Of a stretch of 64,000 bases of DNA, positions 39,141 through 48,212 are shown piece by piece. How positions within the stretch are numbered: the first letter of the stretch is position 1; every line of letters starts with the position of its first letter. Under the pieces are notes generated by a model that ran no database searches, was not told the origin of the DNA, and saw only the letters and a list, made by a program, of their open reading frames with translations. The DNA comes from Granulicatella elegans (GTDB lineage: Bacteria > Bacillota > Bacilli > Lactobacillales > Aerococcaceae), in contig NZ_CP085953.1 in NCBI RefSeq assembly GCF_020735385.1, positions 248,001-312,000 of the forward strand, in the 5' to 3' direction. The translations under genes were made by a program, and so were the position numbers.

Positions 39141-39920
39141 ATGATTATAGACATTAATCAACTCATGTACTTCATTAGCATCGTTGAACATCATAGCTTT
39201 TCCGATGCTGCAAAAAGTCTCTTTATCACGCATCCTACCCTTTCTCAAACGGTTAAAAATTAGAACAAAAATTTAATACCCGTTTATTTGTTCATAATTC
39301 CACTAAAAAACAACTAACGACTAGTGGAGAATTACTGTATAAGGAAGGATTAATTTTAGTAAAATAGTTTGAACAATTAACTCAACAAATGCACCAACTC
39401 CAAACAACTTCAAAAAAATCCATTCGAATTGGACTTCCAACACTATTTGCAATGGAATTTATGCCTCTTTTTTCTGAATTATATGTTTTCCCACCCTAGT
39501 GTAGAACTTACTATGGTACAAGGTGGTTCTTATGAATTACAACAAAAACTAGCAAAAGGAGAGATTGATTTAGGAATCTTATCATTCCCGAAATATGAAG
39601 CTACTATCACATTAGAGCCCTTTTTAAATCCGAAACTTGGCTATGATATTAGTATTGTCGTTTCAAAAAATCATATTCTAGCAAACCGAAACTCTCTCAC
39701 ATTTGAAGAGTTAACGAATCAATCCTTTTCTACTTTACCAAACCAATATATTCTTGGACAATTTTTACATTCTCAAGCAAAGAAATAAAATATTCATCCT
39801 CGTATTTTATATACTGATAATCATTGGGAAGTTGTTTTATCAAGTGTGAAAACTTTAAACACTGTCTGTTTAATGGCAACTCAATACCAACAATATTATA
39901 TCGTTACTGAATTGGCAGTG
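39141..39920 (+). pseudogene. Decayed LysR-family regulator divergent from panE
   Basis: The N-terminal helix-turn-helix is clear: MIIDINQLMYFISIVEHH, then SFSDAAKSLFITHPTLSQTV. Decay follows: a frameshift near 39253-39260, a TAG at 39365, a second frameshift near 39480, and a TAA at 39786. The effector domain is still readable in pieces: IRIGLPTLFAMEFMPLF, VELTMVQGGSYELQQKLA and HPRILYTDNHWEVVLSSV. Similarity to a LysR protein fades after about 39900. The divergent position suggests it once controlled panE and the EIIC gene. Confidence 0.85.
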
Positions 39921-40180
39921 TCAAGAATTTTGTGTAAACTGAATCATTTACCCTGTAACCCTTTCTTTACATAAAATAGCAGTTTTATTATTTTTGAAAA
40001 GAAAATCGATTCTCGAAACAAAAAAATGATTCCAAAAACGGAAAATTATTTCGGAAAACCTTTTTGATTTTCATTTTCGGACATCCTTATTCAATATGAA
40101 CCTCTGTTCCTAAAAAAGGGCAGACTATCCCCTTTAAATTCCCACTTTTGTACATTTTTAGATTGACGTTTATAATTTAT
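39921..40180. other. Gene-free AT-rich stretch at the left edge of the pullulanase block
   Basis: No gene is seen. GGCAGTGTCAAGAATTTTGT at about 39915 interrupts the LysR remnant and looks like an insertion-sequence end (IS256-type elements have similar termini), but no partner end was found. Confidence 0.3.
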
Positions 40181-40285
40181 ACTCTTAGAAAATCTAATTC
40201 AAACCACATCAGCTACGCATTGCCGTACTCAAGTATTGTCTGTGGCTAGCTTCCTAGTTTCCTTTTTGATTTTCATTGAGTATTA
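40181..40285 (-). repeat. Streptococcus-like dispersed intergenic repeat
   Basis: The segment contains phrases from a repeat widespread in mitis-group streptococcal genomes: ACTCTTAGAAAATC, CAAACCACATCAGCTACGC, TTGCCGTACTCAAGTAT, GTGGCTAGCTTCCTAGTTT and TTTGATTTTCATTGAGTATT. I recognise this pattern from memory of pneumococcal intergenic DNA, without an alignment. It lies just downstream of the pullulanase gene. Confidence 0.65.
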
Positions 40286-40331
40286 ATGATTCACAACTTA
40301 AAACCCCCACATTTTTATCACCCTTAAACTC

Positions 40332-40361
40332 GAAAAGGAGAAGACCAAACTGGTCCTCTCC
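40332..40361 (-). terminator. Terminator of the pullulanase gene
   Basis: The stem GGAGAGGACCA / TGGTCTTCTCC with a 3-nt loop is followed by TTTTC on the minus strand, 60 nt after the stop. Confidence 0.75.
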
Positions 40362-40420
40362 GAATCTTAGTTTTTATGAATCTATCTATAGTTGACAAAG
40401 AGCGAAAGTTTTCTAAACTT

Positions 40421-43400
40421 TTATTCTTCTTTTTTCTTCATCAAGACTACTCCTGTCAATGCCATTAGGAGACTGAGAAGGAAAGCTGAATCCAATGTCG
40501 TTCCTGTATTTGGTAACGTTTCGGCTTTCTTGTTTACCTGCTCTTGGGTAGAAGCTTCTGTTTTACCTTTCTTCACTTGTTTCACAGTTGGCTTGTTCAT
40601 TTGGTTCTGTGTAGGGGTTTCTGGTGTGCTTGGCAGTGTTGGTTTTTCTTCCTTAGTTCCCACTTCTACAATCTGATCCACTGGAGCTTTGGAGATAAAG
40701 CTATCACGTATCACACGCCCTATTTCTTGATCATTCTTAACAGTAATTTCAACCAAAGTCGTCTTCTCACCAACCTTACCTTCTTGAACAACTTTTCTTG
40801 TTCCTTTAGGCAATTGTGGATTTTCTCGTTCTATGGTCTTGAATGGAACTTCTTCCGTTACTACATCCAAGCGTGGCTTCTCTACTATCGGCGCTGCCTT
40901 TCCCTCATCTGGAGTAACCTGTCCTACTATCTTCTCATAGGTTACCGTGATTTCGACATTTGTTTTTGTGCTTTGAACTGGAACTTCAGATAGGTTATTG
41001 CTTGGTTCGCTAGTCTGTTTGACCTTATATCCTTCCACTTGTGGATGCGGAACTGCTTTGAAGTTATCTTCTGATTCTAATACCCACTTGACATTCTCTG
41101 TATCTACAGGTTTTCCATCATCGCCAAGTGTCACTTCATCCTTCGCAACTGTCAATTCTCCTTGAGCGTTAGTCGCAATGTAGTTTTTCTCGATGATCTT
41201 ATCCTCTTGTGAAACTCCATCAAGGATGTTTTGACGGTAACCCAGTACCTTTTCATCCTCAGCACCAATACCAGATTTTACATAGCTGAATTTCTTTTGA
41301 GGGTCTGTTTGCTCTACTGTTACACGTGTTGTTTCTTGGACTTTATCAGGAGAAACTGTTTCTCCATTGGTATTGACATAGCGGATGGTTTCGCGGACAA
41401 CACTCTTGTTTGTAATCTTAGCTTTTGGTATGTACAAGATTGTCGCAGATAACTTATCCATCGTGATGGTCTTACTACCGTTAGCCCTGCCAATCTGGTC
41501 ATACAAGTTCTTAGAGTTAGTAGCAACCACATAGGCGTTGCTAAAGTCATTAATATCACCACGGCTCTTATCAGAGCCATAATAGTAACTGTTTCCTCCT
41601 AAAGTTAGACTAGAGTTGTTATCTGAGAAGGTATTGTTATTAAAGACTGCAAGATAGCAATCGCCGTTTTCCTTGGTCAATTCATAAGTCACGATACCTG
41701 ATCCTTTTTGGGCATTGGTGATTTTCATGTGTTTGAAAATCTCATTTTGATAGTCAGACAAGTGCCACAAGGGGTCATTTTTTCGCAAGCTGATCAGTGA
41801 TTTAGTAAAGTTTACCGCATCAGCATTTTTATTGACAAGTCCCCAATCAATCTTATTTTTCTCGTCCCCAGCATTATAGGTGTTATGTGAGTTTGACTTA
41901 GAACGGAGAAATTCTTGACCATGTTGTGAAAAATGAATCCCTTGAGAGAGAGCACTCATGGCTGTGGCTAACTCGACACGATTCATGTGTTCTTCTTCCG
42001 TGTCGTTAGGATTATAATGTTTGAGCAAGTCACTTAAAGTCATGCCATCATGTACTTCTACATAGTTGAGTTGTTGAGAAGCATTGACAAAACTACGACC
42101 GTGACCACCCATGAGGCTATCAACTAAGGTTTTTATTTTCCCTTCATCGTGTTTATAGTCTGATTGATGGTTAACGAATCCTGGAGGGTTACCATTATCA
42201 TAATGAGAACCTGCGATGGAATCACGTCCGACACTGTCAAAATATCCGACTTCTGGGGTGTCTTTGGCATTGCTGACACTAGCTGGCTTGTCACCGTCTT
42301 TTTCTAAATATTTACCCATGCTGTCCCAACCTTCGCCGTAGGTTACGATGTTAGGGTCAATCTTGTTGATTGCTTCACGAACAGCTTCCATCGTTTTCAC
42401 GTCGAGATCGCTCATGGCATCAAAACGGAACCCATCCATTCCGTATTCCATCGCCCAGTAAGCAACTGAGCGGACGATGTACTGACGCATCATTTGGGAG
42501 TTGGAACGGACAGCATTTCCTACACCGACATCATTATTCATCTTTCCATCTCTATTGATGGCATAGTAGTAGCCAGGGACTGTGTATTCAAATGGATTGT
42601 TTTGCCCATCGTACAGGTGATTGTAGACGACATCCATGACGAGATTTAAGCCTTCATCGTGGAGTTTTTGAACCATAGTCTTGACTTCACGGATACGATT
42701 TTCAGGATCGCTTGGATCCGTCGCATAAGAACCTTCTGGGACATTATAATTTTTAGGATCATAACCCCAGTTTTGTTGGTCTTTAGCTGAGAATTCTTTA
42801 GAAATTTCGTTATTTTTCGGATCGTTCTTTTCTAGTTCAGGAACAGTTTGATAGTCATAGATAGGCATGATTTGGAGATAGTTTACTCCGAGATAGCGGA
42901 GATAGTCTAATCCTGTCATTTTGCCTGTTTGCGGATCAGTTGTCCCTTTCTCAACGAGTCCAAGATAGTTCCCTTTATTTGCTTCTATCACACCCGAGCT
43001 CTTATCGATAGAGAAGTCACGTACGTCAACTTCAAGTACACTAAGCTTTGTTTTAGAGTTAACACGCTTGTTCTGACTAACAGTAACCTTGTCTCCAACA
43101 GTACTTGGATCTAAAATAACAGAGCGTTTCCCGTTTTTGACAACTGCTACTGAGTAAGGATCCTGGGTGGTAACTGTTTCGGCAGGACCGTTGTACATTT
43201 TAGCAATCTCTGCGTGAGAAGCAGTGGATGAGAGTTCTTCTTTTATGCCTTTAGATGCAGAAGCAGAGTTGACATATTTATCACCCTTCTGAATAAAGTA
43301 AGCTTTCGGTATGGTGAGGGTGTAATCGTAAGCGACTTTATTGAGAGTTTCCAATGTTGATGCTACTTCACTTGGTTTTAGGTGATAACTCCAAAGTCCA

Positions 43401-44374
43401 ATGGTATTTTTTGTATGGTCATTTTGATTTTCATCAGTTCCACGAGTCATTTCAAATTGTTTCAGAAGAGGAGCATTTTCTGCAGTCGATTGATAAACAT
43501 TTAAAGTGACTTTCTCTGCGGTCGGCGCCCAGACATTGATAGTTGCACTACCGTCAGCATGGAGGGTAGCACCCAATGCTCCTTTAGAACCGACAACATC
43601 AAATTTACCTTGCTCATTTACGACCTTATCAGTATATCCATGCTTTTTATCAAATTCTGGAGTTTGAACATTCAAAAACTGTGAATACCAGCCATCTGCA
43701 CCATGATAGATGTCAACAGCACTTGCTTTGAGGACAGTTGCCGTCATGTCTCCTTCACCGCTAACCTTATTTGCTCCTTCCCATGTATCCTTATCAGTAA
43801 TGATATATTGGAAAGATTTTACATCTGCGTCTGGTTTGACTGTTAAGACACGTTCCCCACCTTTGTTTTCCATTTTTAAGAAACGTCCGTCGGTCTGGTG
43901 TTGAGCAGTATCTCCCCAAACCCATGCATAATACTCCCTTGTATCACCATCTGCTGGTTTATAGTGGATGCGTACATCTTGAGCGACCTGAGCTATTGGT
44001 TTTGCTTTATCCGCTGTTGAAACAGCATTCTTGACTATCTGTTCGTTTACAGCATTATCCGTTGTATGTTCTTTGTTTTCAGTGTTGACTGATGTTGGTT
44101 CGGATTGTTCGTTAGTAACTGCCTTTACTTTTTCGATAGCCTCTTGTTCATTATTCTCTTTCCCAGTTTGCTCACCAGATGTTGCTACAACTGTGGAAGA
44201 GATAGCCTTCACCTCTTCTATCACTGCCGGATTTGTAGGTTGAGGACTGTCTGCAAACGTTTGCAATTGACCGCCTAATAAAACACTGGCGGTAACAGCA
44301 ACACCAAATAACCAGTGTTTTCCTGATTTCCACATCCTAAACCCACGCAAGTTTTTCGTCTCTTTAATAGCCAT
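40421..44374 (-). CDS. pulA: LPXTG-anchored secreted type I pullulanase
   Basis: This 1317-residue surface enzyme cleaves alpha-1,6 branches of pullulan, glycogen and starch. Order: a KxYKxGKxW-like signal (FRMWKSGKHWLFG) and membrane segment to about residue 41; a Ser/Thr/Glu-rich stalk; CBM41 (VRIHYKPADGDTREYYAWVWG) around 130-225; CBM48 (ATINVWAPTAEKVTLNVY); the GH13 core with type I motif NWGYDPKNY near 535, nucleophile Asp about 650 (DGFRFDAM), acid Glu about 680 (YGEGWDS) and VHDGMTL near 775; then MucBP-like repeats, a G5 domain around 1165-1245, and LPNTG at 1287 with a hydrophobic tail and KKKEE. A sortase should anchor it. Higher GC than neighbours, a streptococcus-like repeat behind it and an IS30 remnant before it suggest transfer from a streptococcus. 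Confidence 0.95.
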   Translation of the reverse strand: MAIKETKNLRGFRMWKSGKHWLFGVAVTASVLLGGQLQTFADSPQPTNPAVIEEVKAISSTVVATSGEQTGKENNEQEAIEKVKAVTNEQSEPTSVNTENKEHTTDNAVNEQIVKNAVSTADKAKPIAQVAQDVRIHYKPADGDTREYYAWVWGDTAQHQTDGRFLKMENKGGERVLTVKPDADVKSFQYIITDKDTWEGANKVSGEGDMTATVLKASAVDIYHGADGWYSQFLNVQTPEFDKKHGYTDKVVNEQGKFDVVGSKGALGATLHADGSATINVWAPTAEKVTLNVYQSTAENAPLLKQFEMTRGTDENQNDHTKNTIGLWSYHLKPSEVASTLETLNKVAYDYTLTIPKAYFIQKGDKYVNSASASKGIKEELSSTASHAEIAKMYNGPAETVTTQDPYSVAVVKNGKRSVILDPSTVGDKVTVSQNKRVNSKTKLSVLEVDVRDFSIDKSSGVIEANKGNYLGLVEKGTTDPQTGKMTGLDYLRYLGVNYLQIMPIYDYQTVPELEKNDPKNNEISKEFSAKDQQNWGYDPKNYNVPEGSYATDPSDPENRIREVKTMVQKLHDEGLNLVMDVVYNHLYDGQNNPFEYTVPGYYYAINRDGKMNNDVGVGNAVRSNSQMMRQYIVRSVAYWAMEYGMDGFRFDAMSDLDVKTMEAVREAINKIDPNIVTYGEGWDSMGKYLEKDGDKPASVSNAKDTPEVGYFDSVGRDSIAGSHYDNGNPPGFVNHQSDYKHDEGKIKTLVDSLMGGHGRSFVNASQQLNYVEVHDGMTLSDLLKHYNPNDTEEEHMNRVELATAMSALSQGIHFSQHGQEFLRSKSNSHNTYNAGDEKNKIDWGLVNKNADAVNFTKSLISLRKNDPLWHLSDYQNEIFKHMKITNAQKGSGIVTYELTKENGDCYLAVFNNNTFSDNNSSLTLGGNSYYYGSDKSRGDINDFSNAYVVATNSKNLYDQIGRANGSKTITMDKLSATILYIPKAKITNKSVVRETIRYVNTNGETVSPDKVQETTRVTVEQTDPQKKFSYVKSGIGAEDEKVLGYRQNILDGVSQEDKIIEKNYIATNAQGELTVAKDEVTLGDDGKPVDTENVKWVLESEDNFKAVPHPQVEGYKVKQTSEPSNNLSEVPVQSTKTNVEITVTYEKIVGQVTPDEGKAAPIVEKPRLDVVTEEVPFKTIERENPQLPKGTRKVVQEGKVGEKTTLVEITVKNDQEIGRVIRDSFISKAPVDQIVEVGTKEEKPTLPSTPETPTQNQMNKPTVKQVKKGKTEASTQEQVNKKAETLPNTGTTLDSAFLLSLLMALTGVVLMKKKEE

Positions 44375-44407
44375 GACAGCCTCCTTTGATATATATTATT
44401 TTTTTCT

Positions 44408-44436
44408 ATTATGCAATCGTTTTCGAAAAGTGTCAA
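44408..44436 (-). promoter_or_regulatory. Pullulanase promoter with LacI-type (cre/MalR-like) operator in the spacer
   Basis: A perfect TTGACA and CATAAT are 17 bp apart on the minus strand. Within the spacer CGAAAACGATTGCA (44412-44425) differs from the cre consensus TGWAANCGNTNWCA only at the first base. CcpA catabolite repression or a MalR-type repressor would suit a starch-degrading enzyme. Confidence 0.75.
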
Positions 44437-44510
44437 GTTTTTTTAATGATTCATTTTTATAGTGTTCTTGACCTGTTTCAGCAAAATATTCCTTATATTA
44501 AATAACCTTT

Positions 44511-44786
44511 TCATTTTTGATTCTTCATTTGTGTAACAGTTCCACGTTTTAGTTCACGACTAATCGTAGAACGATTTCTACCAAGTTCTCATGCAATTTC
44601 TGATTGAGATTTTCCTTGTTTATAAAGCACCTCAAATTTTCCTCTTTCGATAGCTGAAAGATGATTATAAGATGATTTTGTGGTACTATTTTCTTTAGAC
44701 ATAACTATCACTCCTATGCTTTGTTTTCATCGACTTAAGTATATCAAATAGTTATGTCTTTTTGTTGCACTTCATTTTACAATTCA
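44511..44786 (-). mobile_element. IS30-family remnant (transposase N-terminus with in-frame stop)
   Basis: From ATG 44702 the minus strand reads YNHLSAIERGKFEVLYKQG, then KSQSEIA, a TGA at 44589-44591, then ELGRNRSTISRELKRGTVTQ. This is the N-terminal helix-turn-helix of IS30 transposases. The protein ends after about 63 codons and the catalytic part is missing. Upstream, AATTGTAAAATGAAGTGCAA at about 44760-44783 resembles an IS30 terminal repeat. The fragment lies directly upstream of the pullulanase promoter and probably marks how that gene arrived. Confidence 0.75.
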
Positions 44787-44807
44787 GCTTTTTCTTTTTA
44801 CAAAACA

Positions 44808-44848
44808 AAAACTCTTCCTTTCCTACTTTCATAGAAAAGAAAGAGTTG
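44808..44848 (-). terminator. Terminator of the O-methyltransferase gene
   Basis: AACTCTTTC / GGAAGAGTT forms a stem followed by TTTG on the minus strand, directly after the stop codon. Confidence 0.55.
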
Positions 44849-44852
44849 AATG

Positions 44853-45557
44853 TTATAATAATGCTTCAATTATTGGAAGATAATCTTTTTCTTCTATCTT
44901 TTGAATCATAATAATACCATCTCCTAATGGAACTAGAGTGGATTTCAACGCTTCATCTTTTTGAACAAAGTCTAAAAACAAGTTTAGACGACGATGAATT
45001 TTTCGAACTTTTCTTGGAATTTCACTTTCATCTTGTAAAATTGTTCCCCCTTGGAAAATATCATCTACCACAAGTACTCCACCTGTTTTTAATACTCGCA
45101 TACAATGAGGGAAAAATTCAATATATTTCGCTTTTGCACTGTCCATAAAAATAAAGTCATATTGTTGTTCTAATGTTGGTAATACATGTGCTGCATCTCC
45201 CTCAATTTGAGTGACAATATCATCAATCCCTAATTTTTTAAAATTCTCTTTTGCTCTTGAATACATCAATTCATATCGATCAATCGTTGTCACAGAACCG
45301 CCTTTTGGTACATATTGCGCCATTAAGCTCGCAGAAAAACCTATTGCTGTTCCAATTTCTAAAATATGAGTCGGACGATACAATCCTAATAAGAAATCTA
45401 AATATACTGCTGTTTCATGGGGAATAATTGGAATTCCTAAATCATTCGCCATTTGTTCTAGTTCTCCTAATTTTCCAGGAAAGAAACGTTGACTTTTTCT
45501 CATATATTCGACCACTTCAGGTTTAACAACTGGTCGAAACATCATTTCATTTAACAT
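44853..45557 (-). CDS. SAM-dependent O-methyltransferase (YrrM/caffeoyl-CoA type)
   Basis: This 234-residue methyltransferase has the SAM motif ILEIGTAIGFSASLMA around residues 66-81, FIFMDSAKAKY with the metal-binding Asp, and VVDDIFQGG. It belongs to the class I divalent-metal O-methyltransferases. In Firmicutes a close family member (TrmR/YrrM) methylates 5-hydroxyuridine at tRNA position 34, so a tRNA role is attractive. The window also contains a U32 peptidase of the type linked to that modification at its right end. The substrate remains inferred. Confidence 0.85.
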   Translation of the reverse strand: MLNEMMFRPVVKPEVVEYMRKSQRFFPGKLGELEQMANDLGIPIIPHETAVYLDFLLGLYRPTHILEIGTAIGFSASLMAQYVPKGGSVTTIDRYELMYSRAKENFKKLGIDDIVTQIEGDAAHVLPTLEQQYDFIFMDSAKAKYIEFFPHCMRVLKTGGVLVVDDIFQGGTILQDESEIPRKVRKIHRRLNLFLDFVQKDEALKSTLVPLGDGIIMIQKIEEKDYLPIIEALL

Positions 45558-45590
45558 ATTTACTCCTTTTATCTATTTATCATGAAGCTT

Positions 45591-47420
45591 TTAGAAACCT
45601 CCACCGCCTGATCCTCCACCAGATCCAAACGAGCTTCCACCACTAAATCCTCCACCAAAACCACCACTATTTGGTGAATCTGAACTTGAAGTAATTTCAT
45701 CCATTGCTGAATTGTAACTATCAAAGAATGTATCTTGTAAAATATTATGATACATTGCTAACTGCCAACCATATGTCGGTGAATAATAAATACTTTCTTG
45801 AATCCATTCAGGGAATTTTTCTTCTAATACTTCAATGACTTCTTCAGCAACTCCTAAAGAAATCGCATAAACAAGCAAATGATCCCAAATTTGAATACTT
45901 GGTAAATCAGCTCTATCTAAACTAGAAATATCGACTAACATTTTACGGAACGCTTCCCAACGTCGATATTCATATTCACCTTTAATACTTCTCTGTTTAG
46001 AAGTTATTAAGCTTAAACGCAAAATAACCAAATAGAGAACAACACTAATCGCTACTGCTATAATGAGTGATAGTAGATCCTTCGTTGCCCAAAATACACT
46101 GACAACAATTAAAATACAACCTAAAAGCCCTAAAATAGGAGCTCCTATCGCTTTTGGAATTTTTTCTCCTTTTTCTAAACGATAAGCACTATATTCTTTC
46201 GCATCATCTGCTACTTGATCAAACCAATCTTGCATCATATCTGCATATTTCTGAGGACAATTCTCTGCATAGTCTTGAACATCCGCTAAATCTAATTGAT
46301 TTCCTTTCGCAATTTTTTCAAATAAAATCTCTACTAATAATTGTTCATGAGGAAGTAAAGACTTCGTAGAATCTTTCAATCCTAAAATATATGGCTCATG
46401 ACTTGTTAATATTAAGACCTTTTTGCGGACCAAATTCATCACTGTTGCACTAAAATCATCCATATCTACACCATAATAAATGGCATCTGACATCACTGCT
46501 GGTGACATATCTTGAGGTAATTCAAATAAATGTTCTGGAACAAATGGAACTTTGGCTAAACGTTTTTTATTGGCTAAATATCCTTTCAACCATGCCCATA
46601 CTACTGAAATCAGACTAATAATTGCTCCAATTCCAACAACCGTCCACTTCGTTTGTTGCTCTTCTACTTGTTTTTGTACAAGGCTCTCTTCCATTTCTAC
46701 AATTCTTTGGAAGGCATCCATATTTTCTGTCACAGGATTATCCTTTGTGATGTATGTTGGAAAAACCATATGTGTTTCTACAAAACTTCCTGGATGATTT
46801 CTCTTTGCTGTAAAAGTAGCCCCTTTATAATCCGGATCAATTTCTACTGTACCACCAATTCCACCATGACCCCAAGCTCTTAATGTTTCTTTCGTTGCAG
46901 CTTCTGGTAAACTTACATGAATTTGAATATTTTTTTGATCAATTTCCCAATTTTGCCCAACAACTCTTCGATTTAATTCAGCAGTATCTCGATAATTTTT
47001 AATCATATGCGGAATCGTATAATTAAAAACGACTGTTCTAGAATCATTTGCAAAAGGTAAGAAAACTTTGAATTTCAATACTTTTCCACTATTTTCTGAA
47101 TAATAAGTACTATTATTTCCTGTATCTCTTTTGGCTAATGGGACGACTTCTCCCTCACTTGTTTTAAAAGCAACAGATACATCTTTTGGCTCTTCTTCTC
47201 CTAAATAATCTAAATGATAGAAAACACCATTATAGCTACCCTTCGCTTGAAACGTAATTTCTTCTTTAAAACGAACATCACCATTTGCACTTACACTTGC
47301 ATCAATATGATATTGACTAACGATTAAACTTTTACCTTTCGCTTCAATTTTTGAAGTGAAAAAGAATAGAGATACCATCAAAAACATGAACCAATATAAA
47401 ATTTTTCGTAATGATTTCAT
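45591..47420 (-). CDS. DUF2207 membrane protein with Gly/Ser-rich C-terminus
   Basis: This 609-residue protein of unknown function has an N-terminal signal (MKSLRKILYWFMFLMVSLFF), an extracellular beta-rich DUF2207 domain (DASVSANGDVRFKEEITFQ), a membrane segment around residue 265-285, a cytoplasmic part, and a second hydrophobic pair around 430-470. It ends with the glycine-serine run GGGFSGGSSFGSGGGSGGGG, which is typical of the family. The start is placed at 47420 or 47423, close to GGGGG; the longer reading to 47492 covers only the intergenic leader. It follows the DUF1129 gene on the same strand. Confidence 0.85.
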   Translation of the reverse strand: MKSLRKILYWFMFLMVSLFFFTSKIEAKGKSLIVSQYHIDASVSANGDVRFKEEITFQAKGSYNGVFYHLDYLGEEEPKDVSVAFKTSEGEVVPLAKRDTGNNSTYYSENSGKVLKFKVFLPFANDSRTVVFNYTIPHMIKNYRDTAELNRRVVGQNWEIDQKNIQIHVSLPEAATKETLRAWGHGGIGGTVEIDPDYKGATFTAKRNHPGSFVETHMVFPTYITKDNPVTENMDAFQRIVEMEESLVQKQVEEQQTKWTVVGIGAIISLISVVWAWLKGYLANKKRLAKVPFVPEHLFELPQDMSPAVMSDAIYYGVDMDDFSATVMNLVRKKVLILTSHEPYILGLKDSTKSLLPHEQLLVEILFEKIAKGNQLDLADVQDYAENCPQKYADMMQDWFDQVADDAKEYSAYRLEKGEKIPKAIGAPILGLLGCILIVVSVFWATKDLLSLIIAVAISVVLYLVILRLSLITSKQRSIKGEYEYRRWEAFRKMLVDISSLDRADLPSIQIWDHLLVYAISLGVAEEVIEVLEEKFPEWIQESIYYSPTYGWQLAMYHNILQDTFFDSYNSAMDEITSSSDSPNSGGFGGGFSGGSSFGSGGGSGGGGF

Positions 47421-47507
47421 CATATTCCCCCTTATATAGTAAATGTGGGCAAGAAAATTTTCATTTCTACGCCCACAATAACATCTCTTCATCAGTAAAC
47501 AGATGTC

Positions 47508-48185
47508 TTATAAAATACCGCCACGAATATCCAAGGTTTTTTTCAAATACCATTTTAAAACAAGGGAACCTGAACCGATAAATAAGTACACAATAGCTGG
47601 GAAGACATAGTTAATGCTTGTTGGAATCAATAATTGTGTTCCCATTACAATGACTAACCATGCAAGCATCACTAATGAACTCACCACTAAATAGCGAATA
47701 TAGCCACGTTTACCTTTTGGTCGATTAATATCTGGTGTTACTTTAGATAGAGCTAATAATGCTAATCCACCTGCAATAAAGTTCATGATTAATGAGATAA
47801 CGCCCATCGCTTCGGATTGTTCTGGATTTAAGAATAATGTAACTCCAGCGATTAAAGCGAAGAATCCTCCAACCATTAATCCTCCATCTACTGCAATTTG
47901 CCAATCTGGTGATTTTACCATTGGATCTTTTTTAGGCCCTTCCAATACAGATTGAGTTTGTTGTGTCACGGTACCAAATAGTTGGCGAGCTGTTAAGCCT
48001 TTTTTCTGTTTTTCTACTATAACCGGAAGCATTTCTTCTAAAGTTGAAGCAATTTTCGATTTAGACACTTGAGCTTCTTTTAATGAACGTTCTAATTGTA
48101 AAATATATTGTTCATTTTTTTTCGTTAATTGACTACGTAATGTAGCAACATCTACTTTTTTTACTTCAGTTTGATTTTCTGTCAT
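47508..48185 (-). CDS. DUF1129 family membrane protein
   Basis: This 225-residue protein has a hydrophilic N-terminus (LRSQLTKKNEQYILQLERSL, then RQLFG) and four hydrophobic segments, the layout of PF06570 proteins in lactic acid bacteria. The function is unknown. In several Lactobacillales this gene lies directly after ychF, as here (28 bp), so co-transcription is likely. Confidence 0.85.
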   Translation of the reverse strand: MTENQTEVKKVDVATLRSQLTKKNEQYILQLERSLKEAQVSKSKIASTLEEMLPVIVEKQKKGLTARQLFGTVTQQTQSVLEGPKKDPMVKSPDWQIAVDGGLMVGGFFALIAGVTLFLNPEQSEAMGVISLIMNFIAGGLALLALSKVTPDINRPKGKRGYIRYLVVSSLVMLAWLVIVMGTQLLIPTSINYVFPAIVYLFIGSGSLVLKWYLKKTLDIRGGIL

Positions 48186-48212
48186 GATTCAATCCCCCAC
48201 AAAATATGATGA

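Noticed and set aside
40010-40085. A/T-rich repeats with CGGAAAA motifs upstream of the streptococcus-like repeat
   Set aside because: Similarity between the units is weak and no consistent hairpin or gene was seen.
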